NCBI GenBank assembly: GCA_016710935.1
Contig: JADJTY010000003.1
Coordinates: 186,001 to 250,000, forward strand
From: Chitinophagaceae bacterium
GTDB lineage: Bacteria; Bacteroidota; Bacteroidia; Chitinophagales; Chitinophagaceae
DNA length: 64,000 bases
Direction: 5' to 3'
Position 1 is the first letter of the stretch. The number at the start of each line of letters is the position of its first letter. Below the pieces are notes generated by a model. That model made no database searches and was not told where the DNA came from. It worked only from the letters and a program-made list of their open reading frames with translations. Below are positions 9,071-16,301 of the stretch, in pieces. A program made the position numbers and the translations under genes.

Positions 9071-10390
9071 ATGCAACAAATTAATATACCGCTTATTTTA
9101 AACAGCCTGGGTTTTGAAGGCCTGAATGAAATACAGCAGGCTTCACTGGAAGCCAATGCGAAAAATGACAATGTAGTTTTATTATCAGCCACCGGCTCAG
9201 GTAAAACACTGGCTTTTTTATTACCCCTTTTAGAAACACTGAATCCTGAAATCAATAATGTTCAGGCTTTGATAATCGTACCCAGCCGTGAACTGGCCAT
9301 ACAGATCGATGATGTTTTCCGTAAAATGCAAACCGGATATAAAGTAACGCTTTGTTATGGTGGTCACAAGCGTGAAACCGAAGAGAATAATTTAAAAGAA
9401 GCTCCTGCTTTAATTATTGGTACTGCCGGAAGGCTGGCAGATCATATCCGCCGTAATAATTTTGACCTGGATAATATCACCACCCTGGTATTGGATGAAT
9501 TTGATAAATCGCTCGAGCTTGGTTTTACAGAGGAAATGTCTTTTATCATTGGCTCATTAAAAAATATTAAAAAGAGAATCCTTACTTCGGCTACATATGC
9601 CGCGCCTGTGCCCGCTTTTATTGGTTTAAAAGATCCGGTAAGGCTTGATTTTTTACCAGAGGGAGAACAGCCGGAAAATATGCTGGAAGTGAAGAAGATA
9701 TTCAGTCCGGAGAAGGATAAGATTGATACGCTTTTTAAATTGATCTGTTACCTGGGCAACCGGTCAACGGTGGTGTTTTGCAATCACCGGGTAGCAGTTG
9801 AACGCACCAGTAACCTGTTAACTGAAAAAGGGATACTGAATGTATTTTATCATGGTGGCATGGAGCAACAGGAAAGAGATGCAGCCCTTTGCAAATTCCG
9901 CAACGGTACGAGCAATATATTAGTTACAACCGACCTGGCTTCACGTGGATTGGATATACCCAACATACGTTACATTGTTCATTATCATTTGCCAGATACA
10001 GAAGATGCTTTTACGCACCGCAATGGCCGAACAGCCCGTATGGATGCCAGTGGCACTGCTATTTTAATTTTATCGGAAGAAGAAAAACTGCCTTCATATA
10101 TTGGTGAGGTTGCCGAAGTAGAGATCACCCGTGATCATCCAATACCAGATAAACCAGTTTGGAGTACACTTTTTATTGCAGCCGGTAAAAAAGATAAAGT
10201 AAATAAAATAGATATAGTAGGATTTCTTTCTAAAAAAGGCGAATTAAAGCAAGAAGACATTGGTATTATTGAAGTGAAAGATTTTTTCAGTTTTGTGGCT
10301 GTACGTAAAGTAAAAGTGGGGCATGTGCTGGAACTGATCAAGAATGAGAAGATCAAGAATAAGAAAGTGAAGATTGAGATAGCGAGGTGA
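9071..10390 (+). CDS. DEAD-box RNA helicase with DbpA-type C-terminal domain
   Basis: This 439-residue protein carries the helicase motifs in order: Q motif (IQQASLEA, near 21), motif I ATGSGKT (40-46), Ia PSRELA, motif II DEFD in place of DEAD, motif III SAT, IV/V region VTTDLASRGLDIP and motif VI HRNGRTARM. After the RecA-like core, the last 70 residues (KIDIVGFLSKKGELKQEDIG, then a VRKVK strand) match the DbpA RNA-binding domain that targets helicases to 23S rRNA. It is therefore probably a ribosome assembly helicase of the DbpA type. The DEFD variant of motif II is known among such bacterial helicases. Confidence 0.93.
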   Translation: MQQINIPLILNSLGFEGLNEIQQASLEANAKNDNVVLLSATGSGKTLAFLLPLLETLNPEINNVQALIIVPSRELAIQIDDVFRKMQTGYKVTLCYGGHKRETEENNLKEAPALIIGTAGRLADHIRRNNFDLDNITTLVLDEFDKSLELGFTEEMSFIIGSLKNIKKRILTSATYAAPVPAFIGLKDPVRLDFLPEGEQPENMLEVKKIFSPEKDKIDTLFKLICYLGNRSTVVFCNHRVAVERTSNLLTEKGILNVFYHGGMEQQERDAALCKFRNGTSNILVTTDLASRGLDIPNIRYIVHYHLPDTEDAFTHRNGRTARMDASGTAILILSEEEKLPSYIGEVAEVEITRDHPIPDKPVWSTLFIAAGKKDKVNKIDIVGFLSKKGELKQEDIGIIEVKDFFSFVAVRKVKVGHVLELIKNEKIKNKKVKIEIAR

Positions 10391-10470
10391 TAGAACACGG
10401 ATTACACAGATAGAACGGATTGACGCAGATTTAGTTTTGACAATGAATAAAAATTATGAAAACGGATCTT

Positions 10471-10498
10471 TGTCATGCTGAGGTAAGAAGCTTCTCTC
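10471..10498 (+). repeat. dispersed repeat TGTCATGCTGAGG..GAAGC, copy 1
   Basis: A sequence reading TGTCATGCTGAGGTAAGAAG and continuing for about 9 bp is repeated with few changes 80 bp downstream at 10551. It is the left-hand direct copy of the element that forms the hairpin at 10551-10623. Confidence 0.7.
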
Positions 10499-10550
10499 TT
10501 ATATTTAACGCTAACTTTCTTTAAAAGTCACTTATTATGTAAACGAATTT

Positions 10551-10623
10551 TGTCATGCTGAGGCACGAAGCATCTCTCTTATATACAAATGATCTTTGAA
10601 ATGCTTCGTACCTCAGCATGACA
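10551..10623. repeat. REP-like inverted repeat (23-bp arms)
   Basis: The left arm (10551-10573, TGTCATGCTGAGGCACGAAG plus CAT) pairs with the right arm (10601-10623) at 22 of 23 positions, around a 27-nt spacer. The only mismatch is C against T. Together with the direct copy at 10471 this is the structure of a palindromic mobile intergenic element (REP/MITE type). It lies downstream of the helicase gene and downstream of the convergent cytochrome c peroxidase gene, where it could also slow transcription. Confidence 0.65.
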
Positions 10624-10700
10624 GACTCAGACTTATTCTTCCTTCTTCAACGTAGCAATATCATCCATCAACCTTTTCATTTCCAAGGCTTAAAAACCAA

Positions 10701-11915
10701 TTAAAACGGGCTACCCCATTTTACATCTGTGTAAACATTATTACCCGATAAAGTTTTTATAAACGCAACCAGTGCCGATTGTTCTGCCCCGGTAAGATTT
10801 AATTTTTGCCCTACCCCACCTGGCCTCAATCTTGGGTCCAGGTTTGTATTGCCGGGCGCAATATTGATGGTATTGTAGTGCCCTACTGCATTTTGCAGTA
10901 ATGGCAAATTGCCGGTATGCATAAAGGGTCCGTTTTCAATTCCCAAATTATTTGTTGCATCCCTTAAACTAGGTGCTCTTGTAACTGCAATGTCAATACC
11001 AACGCCTGGTGGTATTCTTCCAATAATTCCATTGTTGCCTGTATTGGGGTCAATGTCAAATTCTGGTGCATTGTGGCAACCGTTACAACCTGCCCCTCCG
11101 CCAATTCTGTTTCCTGCAATATCAAAAACCGGTGGCACCAGAAAAATCTGCTTACCATTGTTTTCCTGGGGCGTAAAATTAGGGAAAGGCGCACCATCAT
11201 TAGGAACCACTGCCCTGCCTGCATCGTATTTCGAATCGAACGATTGTATGCTTCTTACAAATTGTGCCAGGCATTCCTGCATCCTGGCTTCTGTTACATT
11301 TATATCGCCATACACAAATTTGAAAAGTTCGTTGTAATAACCAATGGCCTGCAATTTGGTTAACAGGTTAGCAATTCCGGGCCTCCCGCTCAAACCGCTA
11401 AAGCCCATTTCTGCATGATCCTGTATTGGTTTTGTAGTTTGAATCTCGAGTGTGGCTGCACGCTCATCCCAAAAGAATTTTGTTTCTACTGCATAGCGGC
11501 TGTTTACTAAACGCATAGAATGCCTGGCAGTAACGCCACCGGCTACCCCTTTGCTGGCAATGGCTGTATCGCTGAATGCAAATTGCTGTTTGTGGCAGCT
11601 GCCGCAGGAAACGGAATTATCAATGCTTAAATTTTTATCGTAAAACAAAACCCTGCCTAAAGTGGCTTTTGCATTGGTGATGTTATTACCACCGGTATTG
11701 TCTTTACCACCAATGTAAGCCGGCCTGGCCTGACTGGCATAATTTGCCAGGTTTGTTGGATCGATCTTTGTGCCGAATGCTGCTTTAATGGATGCGTACG
11801 GATCAACAACCACTGGTGGCGTTACAAGCGCTGTAGTATCGCTTTTTGAACAAAACTGGAATGCAAATACAGCCAGTAATAACAGGCTGATAATGATGAT
11901 TTTTTTTTGCTTCAT
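10701..11915 (-). CDS. di-heme cytochrome c peroxidase / MauG-family lipoprotein
   Basis: This 404-residue protein has a lipoprotein signal (LLLLAVFAFQFC, lipidated Cys22). It carries two haem c attachment motifs: CGSCH (C104, C107, H108) and CNGCH (around residue 280). The surroundings, LGRVLFYDKNLS and the 'APSLRDATNNLGIENGPFMHTG' region (shown here only in part as PSLRD and FMHTG), match bacterial di-heme peroxidases and MauG-like enzymes. It should sit at the outer face of the periplasm and reduce H2O2 or oxidise a substrate using electrons from small cytochromes. The start of the gene lies 31 bp after the CpxP-like gene, making it the last gene of the sigma-factor cluster. Confidence 0.92.
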   Translation of the reverse strand: MKQKKIIIISLLLLAVFAFQFCSKSDTTALVTPPVVVDPYASIKAAFGTKIDPTNLANYASQARPAYIGGKDNTGGNNITNAKATLGRVLFYDKNLSIDNSVSCGSCHKQQFAFSDTAIASKGVAGGVTARHSMRLVNSRYAVETKFFWDERAATLEIQTTKPIQDHAEMGFSGLSGRPGIANLLTKLQAIGYYNELFKFVYGDINVTEARMQECLAQFVRSIQSFDSKYDAGRAVVPNDGAPFPNFTPQENNGKQIFLVPPVFDIAGNRIGGGAGCNGCHNAPEFDIDPNTGNNGIIGRIPPGVGIDIAVTRAPSLRDATNNLGIENGPFMHTGNLPLLQNAVGHYNTINIAPGNTNLDPRLRPGGVGQKLNLTGAEQSALVAFIKTLSGNNVYTDVKWGSPF

Positions 11916-11946
11916 AAAATGGTGGGTTTAGGTTTATATCAGGTTA

Positions 11947-12675
11947 TTATTTTAGACTGTCTTTTTCAGGAGGGGGCCGCATGCCTGGTGGATGTGGCCG
12001 CTTTCTACCGTTGGGCGGAGGTGGTCCATCACCCGGTCCCATGCCGGGAGGATGTGGCGGCGGCCCACCTGCGGGCCTCATTCCGTCTGGTGGTGGCGGC
12101 CTATGCCCACCAGGTTTCATACCATGTTTTGGTAAAGGGTCATCATTTCTTCTTGCTTCACGTTCACCATCTTTTCCACCCAGGGGCCCTGGCCCCCTGA
12201 GTGGTGCCATTCGTTTCAACGCCTGCTGAATGATGCTGTCAAACTTAATTTTTTGTTCCTTATTACCGATAGCTCTTAATTTTTGAAAATGCCTGAACGT
12301 AAAAATATCACGCTGCTGTTCCAGGTTGCCAATCTTTTTACTAAAGATTTCTACCAGGCTATCGGAAACATTCTCCTGTTTCAACAGATCAAAGAAACTG
12401 TCTTTTGCTTTTCCAATACTATCCTGGAAAGGCCTTACCTGCGAGCGATGTTCATCCCGTAATTTTTTATAGGTTTCCTGCTGTGCCGAATCTAATTGTA
12501 GTTCACGGGAGAGAAATTCAAACGCCTGTCCGCCAGGTTGCTGTGGCGGCGGAGGATTAAAGTGTTCCCTATCCGGCTTCCTCTTTGTCCACAACAAAGC
12601 CAGTGTTACAATATTGGCAGTTAACAACAGTAATGTTATTATAGTAAGCCAGCGGTTATTGGTTGCGTTGCTCAT
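11947..12675 (-). CDS. CpxP/Spy-like periplasmic sensor protein with Pro/Gly-rich tail
   Basis: A 242-residue protein with one N-terminal membrane segment (about 10-29). A helical periplasmic part (50-150) follows, with the pattern LQLDSAQQETYKKLRDEHR and 'LL.QENVSDSLVEIFSKKIG..Q' seen in the CpxP, Spy and CnrX group. These proteins form helical hairpins that sense metal or misfolded protein. The last 80 residues are unusual: repeats of the type PPPPDGMRPAGGPPPHPPGM, which are likely disordered. It lies 9 bp after the anti-sigma-like gene. This suggests a CnrX-like role as the periplasmic sensor of the sigma/anti-sigma pair, but that is inference from order and fold only. Confidence 0.72.
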   Translation of the reverse strand: MSNATNNRWLTIITLLLLTANIVTLALLWTKRKPDREHFNPPPPQQPGGQAFEFLSRELQLDSAQQETYKKLRDEHRSQVRPFQDSIGKAKDSFFDLLKQENVSDSLVEIFSKKIGNLEQQRDIFTFRHFQKLRAIGNKEQKIKFDSIIQQALKRMAPLRGPGPLGGKDGEREARRNDDPLPKHGMKPGGHRPPPPDGMRPAGGPPPHPPGMGPGDGPPPPNGRKRPHPPGMRPPPEKDSLK

Positions 12676-12684
12676 ACTGTATTT

Positions 12685-13005
12685 TTATTCGTAAACTGAT
12701 CCGGTATTCATGTCATAGGCCGTGGCAAAAGATTCAATGGTAGCAGGTTTGCTGTAAACAACCGTTGAATCCTGTTTTGGTGCTTTAGCTGTTTGTAAAA
12801 GCGAAAAAACATTTATAATAAGTAAAACACCCAGCGTTGCTGTAATAAATGCAGGGCGAAGCAGGAGAAATGTTTTCTTCTCTGATGCCGGTTGCATTTT
12901 ACCTTTTAAACGGGTGTAAAAGAAATCGGGAGCCACAGCGGGCTGCATGCCCCCCAGACTTTCCATTATGCTGTTGATCCTTTCCTCTGTAAACTTATTT
13001 TGCAT
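12685..13005 (-). CDS. short membrane protein, probable anti-sigma factor
   Basis: A 106-residue protein with a cytoplasmic N-terminal part (1-50, ITERIN..MESLGGMQPAVAPDFFYTRLKGKM style) and a single membrane helix at about 52-72 (TATLGVLLIINVFSLLQ). A short periplasmic end follows. The motif 'APDFFYTRLKGKM' before the helix is common in Bacteroidota proteins encoded next to ECF sigma genes. Size, topology and its place directly after the sigma gene (54 bp) support an anti-sigma role; no zinc-binding HxxxCxxC motif is present. Confidence 0.68.
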   Translation of the reverse strand: MQNKFTEERINSIMESLGGMQPAVAPDFFYTRLKGKMQPASEKKTFLLLRPAFITATLGVLLIINVFSLLQTAKAPKQDSTVVYSKPATIESFATAYDMNTGSVYE

Positions 13006-13059
13006 GGGTAAAATTTATCTGTTATTAATTTTAGATGTCGTTTTAATTCAAATCCTTCG

Positions 13060-13623
13060 CTAAGGAGGTAATTCAGTTAATTTTTTTCTGAGATTCTGTT
13101 TTGCCCGTTGTAATAATGAGTCAACAGCCGATTCCGTTGTATCCAGTATGGCTGCAATTTCGCGGTAACTCAATTCTTCCACTTTGTTTAAAATAAAAGC
13201 TATACGCTGGTTTTCGGGTAACAGTTCAATCAATTTAAACAGCATGGCCGCATCTTCTTTCTTTTCCTGTAAAATGCCCGGATGGTTAAAATCTTCAGGT
13301 TCATACAACGGTATATTGTTATCTCCAAACAGGTTGCTTAAAAACCCAAAACGTTTTTTTCTTTTTTTGCTGCGCAGATGATCGAGTGATTTGGTTACGG
13401 TAATGCGGTAAATCCAGGTAGACAGCAGCGATTCGCCTTTAAAATTTTGTATGGAACGATATACCTGTATAAAAACTTCCTGGGCAATGTCTTCAGCTTC
13501 GGTATGGTGTTGCAATAAACCAAGCGCTGTATTAAATACCTTATCCTGGAATTGGGTCACCAGTTCCTTAAATGCAGATTCCTCTCCATGGCGGAGGCCA
13601 AAAAGTAATTCCTGTTCAGTCAA
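13060..13623 (-). CDS. ECF-type RNA polymerase sigma factor
   Basis: This 187-residue sigma-70 family protein has region 2 at about 15-90 (FQDKVFNTALGLL, AEDIAQEVFIQVYRSIQNF, LSTWIYRITVTKSLDHLRSK) and region 4 at about 128-182 (LPENQRIAFILNKVEELSYR followed by the helix-turn-helix AAILDTTESAVDSLLQRAKQ). Regions 1 and 3 are absent, as expected for the extracytoplasmic-function group. The linker is highly basic (KKRKKRFG). It heads a minus-strand cluster with a short membrane protein, a CpxP-like protein and a cytochrome peroxidase, and likely controls that cluster in response to an envelope signal. Confidence 0.93.
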   Translation of the reverse strand: MTEQELLFGLRHGEESAFKELVTQFQDKVFNTALGLLQHHTEAEDIAQEVFIQVYRSIQNFKGESLLSTWIYRITVTKSLDHLRSKKRKKRFGFLSNLFGDNNIPLYEPEDFNHPGILQEKKEDAAMLFKLIELLPENQRIAFILNKVEELSYREIAAILDTTESAVDSLLQRAKQNLRKKLTELPP

Positions 13624-13681
13624 AAGGTGATGCGCTTTAGTTTTAGACGGTGGAAAATAGCAATTCCTTCGGTGACATACA

Positions 13682-14737
13682 CTATTTTCTGAAGTTTTTT
13701 ATAAAAGTCAAAACGGCTGTATTAAATCCAGTTGCTTCATTAAACAAGAACTGGTGTTCAATGGGAACAACATAAACAGGGAAATCGCTTAGTTCCTTTT
13801 CAAACTTCTCCAGCCTTACTGCATCTTTCTCTGTTGTCAGCACCAGTTTATTTTCAGATCTCATCTTTTTAAACTGCTGCCTTATCTCCTGCAGGTCGTT
13901 GCTGTGAAAAATATGATGATCCGCGTAACGGATCATATCATAACTATCTGCATGCCTGTTCAGATGCTCTTTTAATGGCCTTGGGTTTGCAATGCCGCAA
14001 ACCAGCAGTATTCCAACATCAGGTTTTATATCCATTACTTCTTTTGTAAACAGATGGTAAGCTTTGCCGTACACAATGGTGGTAAAATAAACTGCCTGGT
14101 TTGGTGTTGGATCTATTTCTGCAATGATCGCTTCCTTATCAGCTTCCGTAAGATCTGCCTTGCATTTAGTTACAATAATAATATCTGCACGTTTGCTGCT
14201 GCTTCTTACATCACGCAGGTCGCCGGCTGGTAAAATAAAATCACGCGTGTATAAATTTGAAGAATCGGTAAGCATGATATTTAAACCGGCTTTTACCTGC
14301 CGGTGCTGAAAAGCATCATCCAGGATGATCACTTCCGTTTCGGGCCTTTCGTGCAGCAGTTGCGGAATAGCCACTATTCTTTCTTCGCCCACAGCAACCG
14401 AAACATCCGGAAACTTCTGATGAAACTGCATCGGCTCATCCCCTATTTCCAGTGCCGTAGTATCTTCATTGGCAATGGCAAAGCCAACCGTTTTTCTTTT
14501 ATACCCACGGCTAAGCGTGGCCGTTTTAAAATCATTTTTTAACAGGCGAACCAGGTATTCCGTCATAGGAGTTTTACCGGTGCCACCGGTGGCCAAATTA
14601 CCCACGCAGATAATGGGGAAGTTGAAAGAAGCAGATTTTAAAATATTTTTATCGTAGAGTTTATTACGCAGCCAAATAATAACCCCATATATCCAGGTAA
14701 TTGGTAAAAGAAGATATCTGAAGCTTTTTAAGAGCAA
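13682..14737 (-). CDS. lpxK: tetraacyldisaccharide 4'-kinase (lipid A biosynthesis)
   Basis: LpxK phosphorylates the 4' position of the lipid A disaccharide at the inner face of the inner membrane. The 351-residue product has the usual N-terminal membrane-associating segment (LLLPITWIYGVIIWLRNKLYD) and the P-loop GGTGKTP (51-57) preceded by 'VGNLATG'. Further family motifs are TLSRGYKRKT, GDEPMQFH, ILDDAFQHR and TTEKDAVRL. The length is normal for the family. It lies 58 bp upstream of the ECF sigma gene and downstream of rsmD on the same strand. Short tandem repeats fill the stretch just before its start codon. Confidence 0.95.
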   Translation of the reverse strand: MLLKSFRYLLLPITWIYGVIIWLRNKLYDKNILKSASFNFPIICVGNLATGGTGKTPMTEYLVRLLKNDFKTATLSRGYKRKTVGFAIANEDTTALEIGDEPMQFHQKFPDVSVAVGEERIVAIPQLLHERPETEVIILDDAFQHRQVKAGLNIMLTDSSNLYTRDFILPAGDLRDVRSSSKRADIIIVTKCKADLTEADKEAIIAEIDPTPNQAVYFTTIVYGKAYHLFTKEVMDIKPDVGILLVCGIANPRPLKEHLNRHADSYDMIRYADHHIFHSNDLQEIRQQFKKMRSENKLVLTTEKDAVRLEKFEKELSDFPVYVVPIEHQFLFNEATGFNTAVLTFIKNFRK

Positions 14738-14741
14738 GGTT

Positions 14742-14773
14742 GTTTAATGGTTTAATTGTTTAATGGTTTAATG
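14742..14773. repeat. four tandem copies of GTTTAATG in the lpxK leader
   Basis: The 8-bp unit GTTTAATG occurs four times in a row from 14742 to 14773; the second copy ends in T instead of G. The array ends 5 bp before the ATG of lpxK on the opposite strand, so unit gain or loss would change the spacing of its translation start region. Confidence 0.75.
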
Positions 14774-14817
14774 GTAAGGAGTCTGCTATTGCTAAATGAA
14801 CTCCACTCCTAACTTCA

Positions 14818-14878
14818 GACTCCCGACTCCCGACTCCCGACTCCCGACTCCCGACTCCCGACTCCCGACTCCCGACTC
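14818..14878. repeat. 7-bp tandem array GACTCCC (8.7 copies) against the rsmD stop codon
   Basis: Eight perfect copies of GACTCCC plus a 5-nt partial copy run from 14818 to 14878. On the minus strand the array begins within the TGA stop codon of rsmD (14877-14879). Perfect identity of all units points to recent slippage expansion. Because 3 x 7 = 21, an open frame on the plus strand reads as LPTPDSR repeats; this is an artefact of the array, not a gene. Confidence 0.9.
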
Positions 14879-15440
14879 ATGTTTCCGGTTGTATAAAGAT
14901 AGAAAAGATCGTTGTCCCGTAATTCCTTTCTGTTTTATAATTGGCAAACTTTTTATAATTATTACGGGGCGTATGTTCCAGCACAAACCAACCTTTTGGT
15001 TTCAAAAGCTGTTTCTCAAATATTTTTAAAGGCAGGTCATCAATGGTTGCCAATGCATAAGGCGGGCCTGCAAAAATAAAATCATACTGTCCACCGGATC
15101 CTGCGGATTGGTTGGTGGTTTCAATAAAACGAAATACATCACTCTTTACCACATTAAAATTTTCAAATTTCAGTTCTGCTGATGTCTTCTTAATAAAATC
15201 ATACATCTTATTGTCCTTTTCCACAATGGTTATATCAGCAACTCCCCTGCTGGCCAGTTCATAACTGATACAGCCGGTGCCGCCAAAAAGATCCAGCACT
15301 TTTAATTCCTCAAAATCCAGATTGTTTTGGAGGATATTAAACAACCCTTCCCTGGCAATATCTGTGGTGGGCCTTGTATATGGCATATTAGCCGGCGGAG
15401 ATATTCTTCTGCCCCCATGTATACCGCTGATTATACGCAT
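14877..15440 (-). CDS. rsmD: 16S rRNA (guanine-966-N2)-methyltransferase
   Basis: RsmD methylates G966 of 16S rRNA. The 187-residue product has the N-terminal family motif MRIISGIHGGRRI, the AdoMet-binding motif DLFGGTG (50-56) and acidic residue in VEKD (74-76). The catalytic motif, usually (D/N)PPY, reads GPPY here (residues 125-128, codon GGC), which would remove a conserved catalytic residue unless it is a sequencing error. A nine-residue segment, NQSAGSGGQ (110-118), precedes it and looks like an insertion. The start overlaps the DUF3822 gene by 10 bp, the usual arrangement in Bacteroidota. Confidence 0.92.
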   Translation of the reverse strand: MRIISGIHGGRRISPPANMPYTRPTTDIAREGLFNILQNNLDFEELKVLDLFGGTGCISYELASRGVADITIVEKDNKMYDFIKKTSAELKFENFNVVKSDVFRFIETTNQSAGSGGQYDFIFAGPPYALATIDDLPLKIFEKQLLKPKGWFVLEHTPRNNYKKFANYKTERNYGTTIFSIFIQPET

Positions 15441-16267
15441 GATGCCAAAGCAAATAAATGACTGAAAAAATGGGGTGGATGATTTTTTATTTCATCATCA
15501 TATAAATAACCTTCAGGAAATTCATCAAACGCTGTGTTTAAAAAATATTTGTATACAGAATCATACAAACCCGATTGCTCATCAATCATGCCATTTATAT
15601 GCAGCACCACTGAATCAGGCTTAACCTCAAATCCCTTACAAACATTCAGCAAATGAAAAACACAATCATCTGTATGGGTGTACATAAAGTTTTGTATCAC
15701 CTGCAGTTTACCTTCTTTACATAACATGATGGTTAAACTGTTGCTGTAAAAAACAGCAAACAAATGGTTGCCTTCGGGCATATCCACGTTAACAAGTGCA
15801 CTAAATACATGAGTTTGTGTAGCTACCGGTAAAGCGGAAGAAAAAATTTCAATAACTGCCTCCGGTAAGCGGTAAACATGATGCAGGTTATGCCTGTATA
15901 AAAAATCTGAATGGATGATCCCCAACTTTGCATCGCCAAAAACAAGGTTAAGCATGTTCAGGTTACGGTCGGCATTCATCAACTCAGCAGGAACTAAAAT
16001 ACTTTCGGCGAAGGCCCAGAAGATATGTGACCTGCTGTATTGTTTTTTCAGCAAATTTTCGCTGCTGCATATTTTCTTCAGTTCTTCGGCTATTTCAGTT
16101 TCACTTGCGCCAGCCGAAAAAGGATAGATAACCACCGCCTTAAAACATTTGTCTGTGCCGAGCACTACCAGCGAAAAGCCCATTGGGCCTGCTTCTATAA
16201 ATAATTGAGCCTTTTCAAAATCAATTTCTGTTGCCTGTATATTAAAAGATGGATTCACATGTTGCAT
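15431..16267 (-). CDS. DUF3822 family protein
   Basis: The likely product begins at ATG 16267 (MQHVNPSFNIQ) and has about 278 residues; a longer frame to 16327 would overlap the divergent MATE gene. Visible features are alternating strands and helices, with FGDAKLGIIHSDFLYRHNLH in the middle. The family has an actin-like (ASKHA) appearance but no proven function. It is nearly always found directly before rsmD in Bacteroidota, and here overlaps rsmD by 10 bp, so the two are translationally linked. No signal peptide or membrane segment is seen. Confidence 0.8.
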   Translation of the reverse strand: MQHVNPSFNIQATEIDFEKAQLFIEAGPMGFSLVVLGTDKCFKAVVIYPFSAGASETEIAEELKKICSSENLLKKQYSRSHIFWAFAESILVPAELMNADRNLNMLNLVFGDAKLGIIHSDFLYRHNLHHVYRLPEAVIEIFSSALPVATQTHVFSALVNVDMPEGNHLFAVFYSNSLTIMLCKEGKLQVIQNFMYTHTDDCVFHLLNVCKGFEVKPDSVVLHINGMIDEQSGLYDSVYKYFLNTAFDEFPEGYLYDDEIKNHPPHFFSHLFALASCV

Positions 16268-16294
16268 TTCAGCGGCAAAATAAGATATTTTTGC
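16262..16294 (+). promoter_or_regulatory. Bacteroidota-type promoter for the MATE gene
   Basis: TTG at 16262-16264 and TATTTTTGC at 16286-16294 are separated by 21 bp, matching the Bacteroidota consensus TTG-N17-23-TAnnTTTGC. The ATG follows 7 bp later at 16302, so the 5' leader would be only a base or two. The -33 element overlaps the start of the divergent DUF3822 gene. Confidence 0.55.
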
Positions 16295-16301
16295 TGACTT
16301 T

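Larger units (their letters stand above)
10391..10700. other. intergenic region made largely of short dispersed repeats
   Basis: The 310-bp gap begins with 'ACGGATT..ACAGATAGAACGGATT..CGCAGATT', a low-complexity intergenic motif that also occurs in altered form near 22750. It then holds three copies of the GTCATGCTGAGG repeat listed separately. At its right end the minus strand could encode a short peptide (10646-10693) bounded by stops; it has no supporting context and is not called as a gene. Confidence 0.5.

Noticed and set aside
10646..10693. Minus-strand peptide MKRLMDDIATLKKEE
   Set aside because: Fifteen codons bounded by stops; possibly the tail of a lost gene, but nothing supports it.
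14796..15029. Plus-strand frame with LPTPDSR repeats
   Set aside because: It is produced by the 7-bp tandem array and runs antisense into rsmD.
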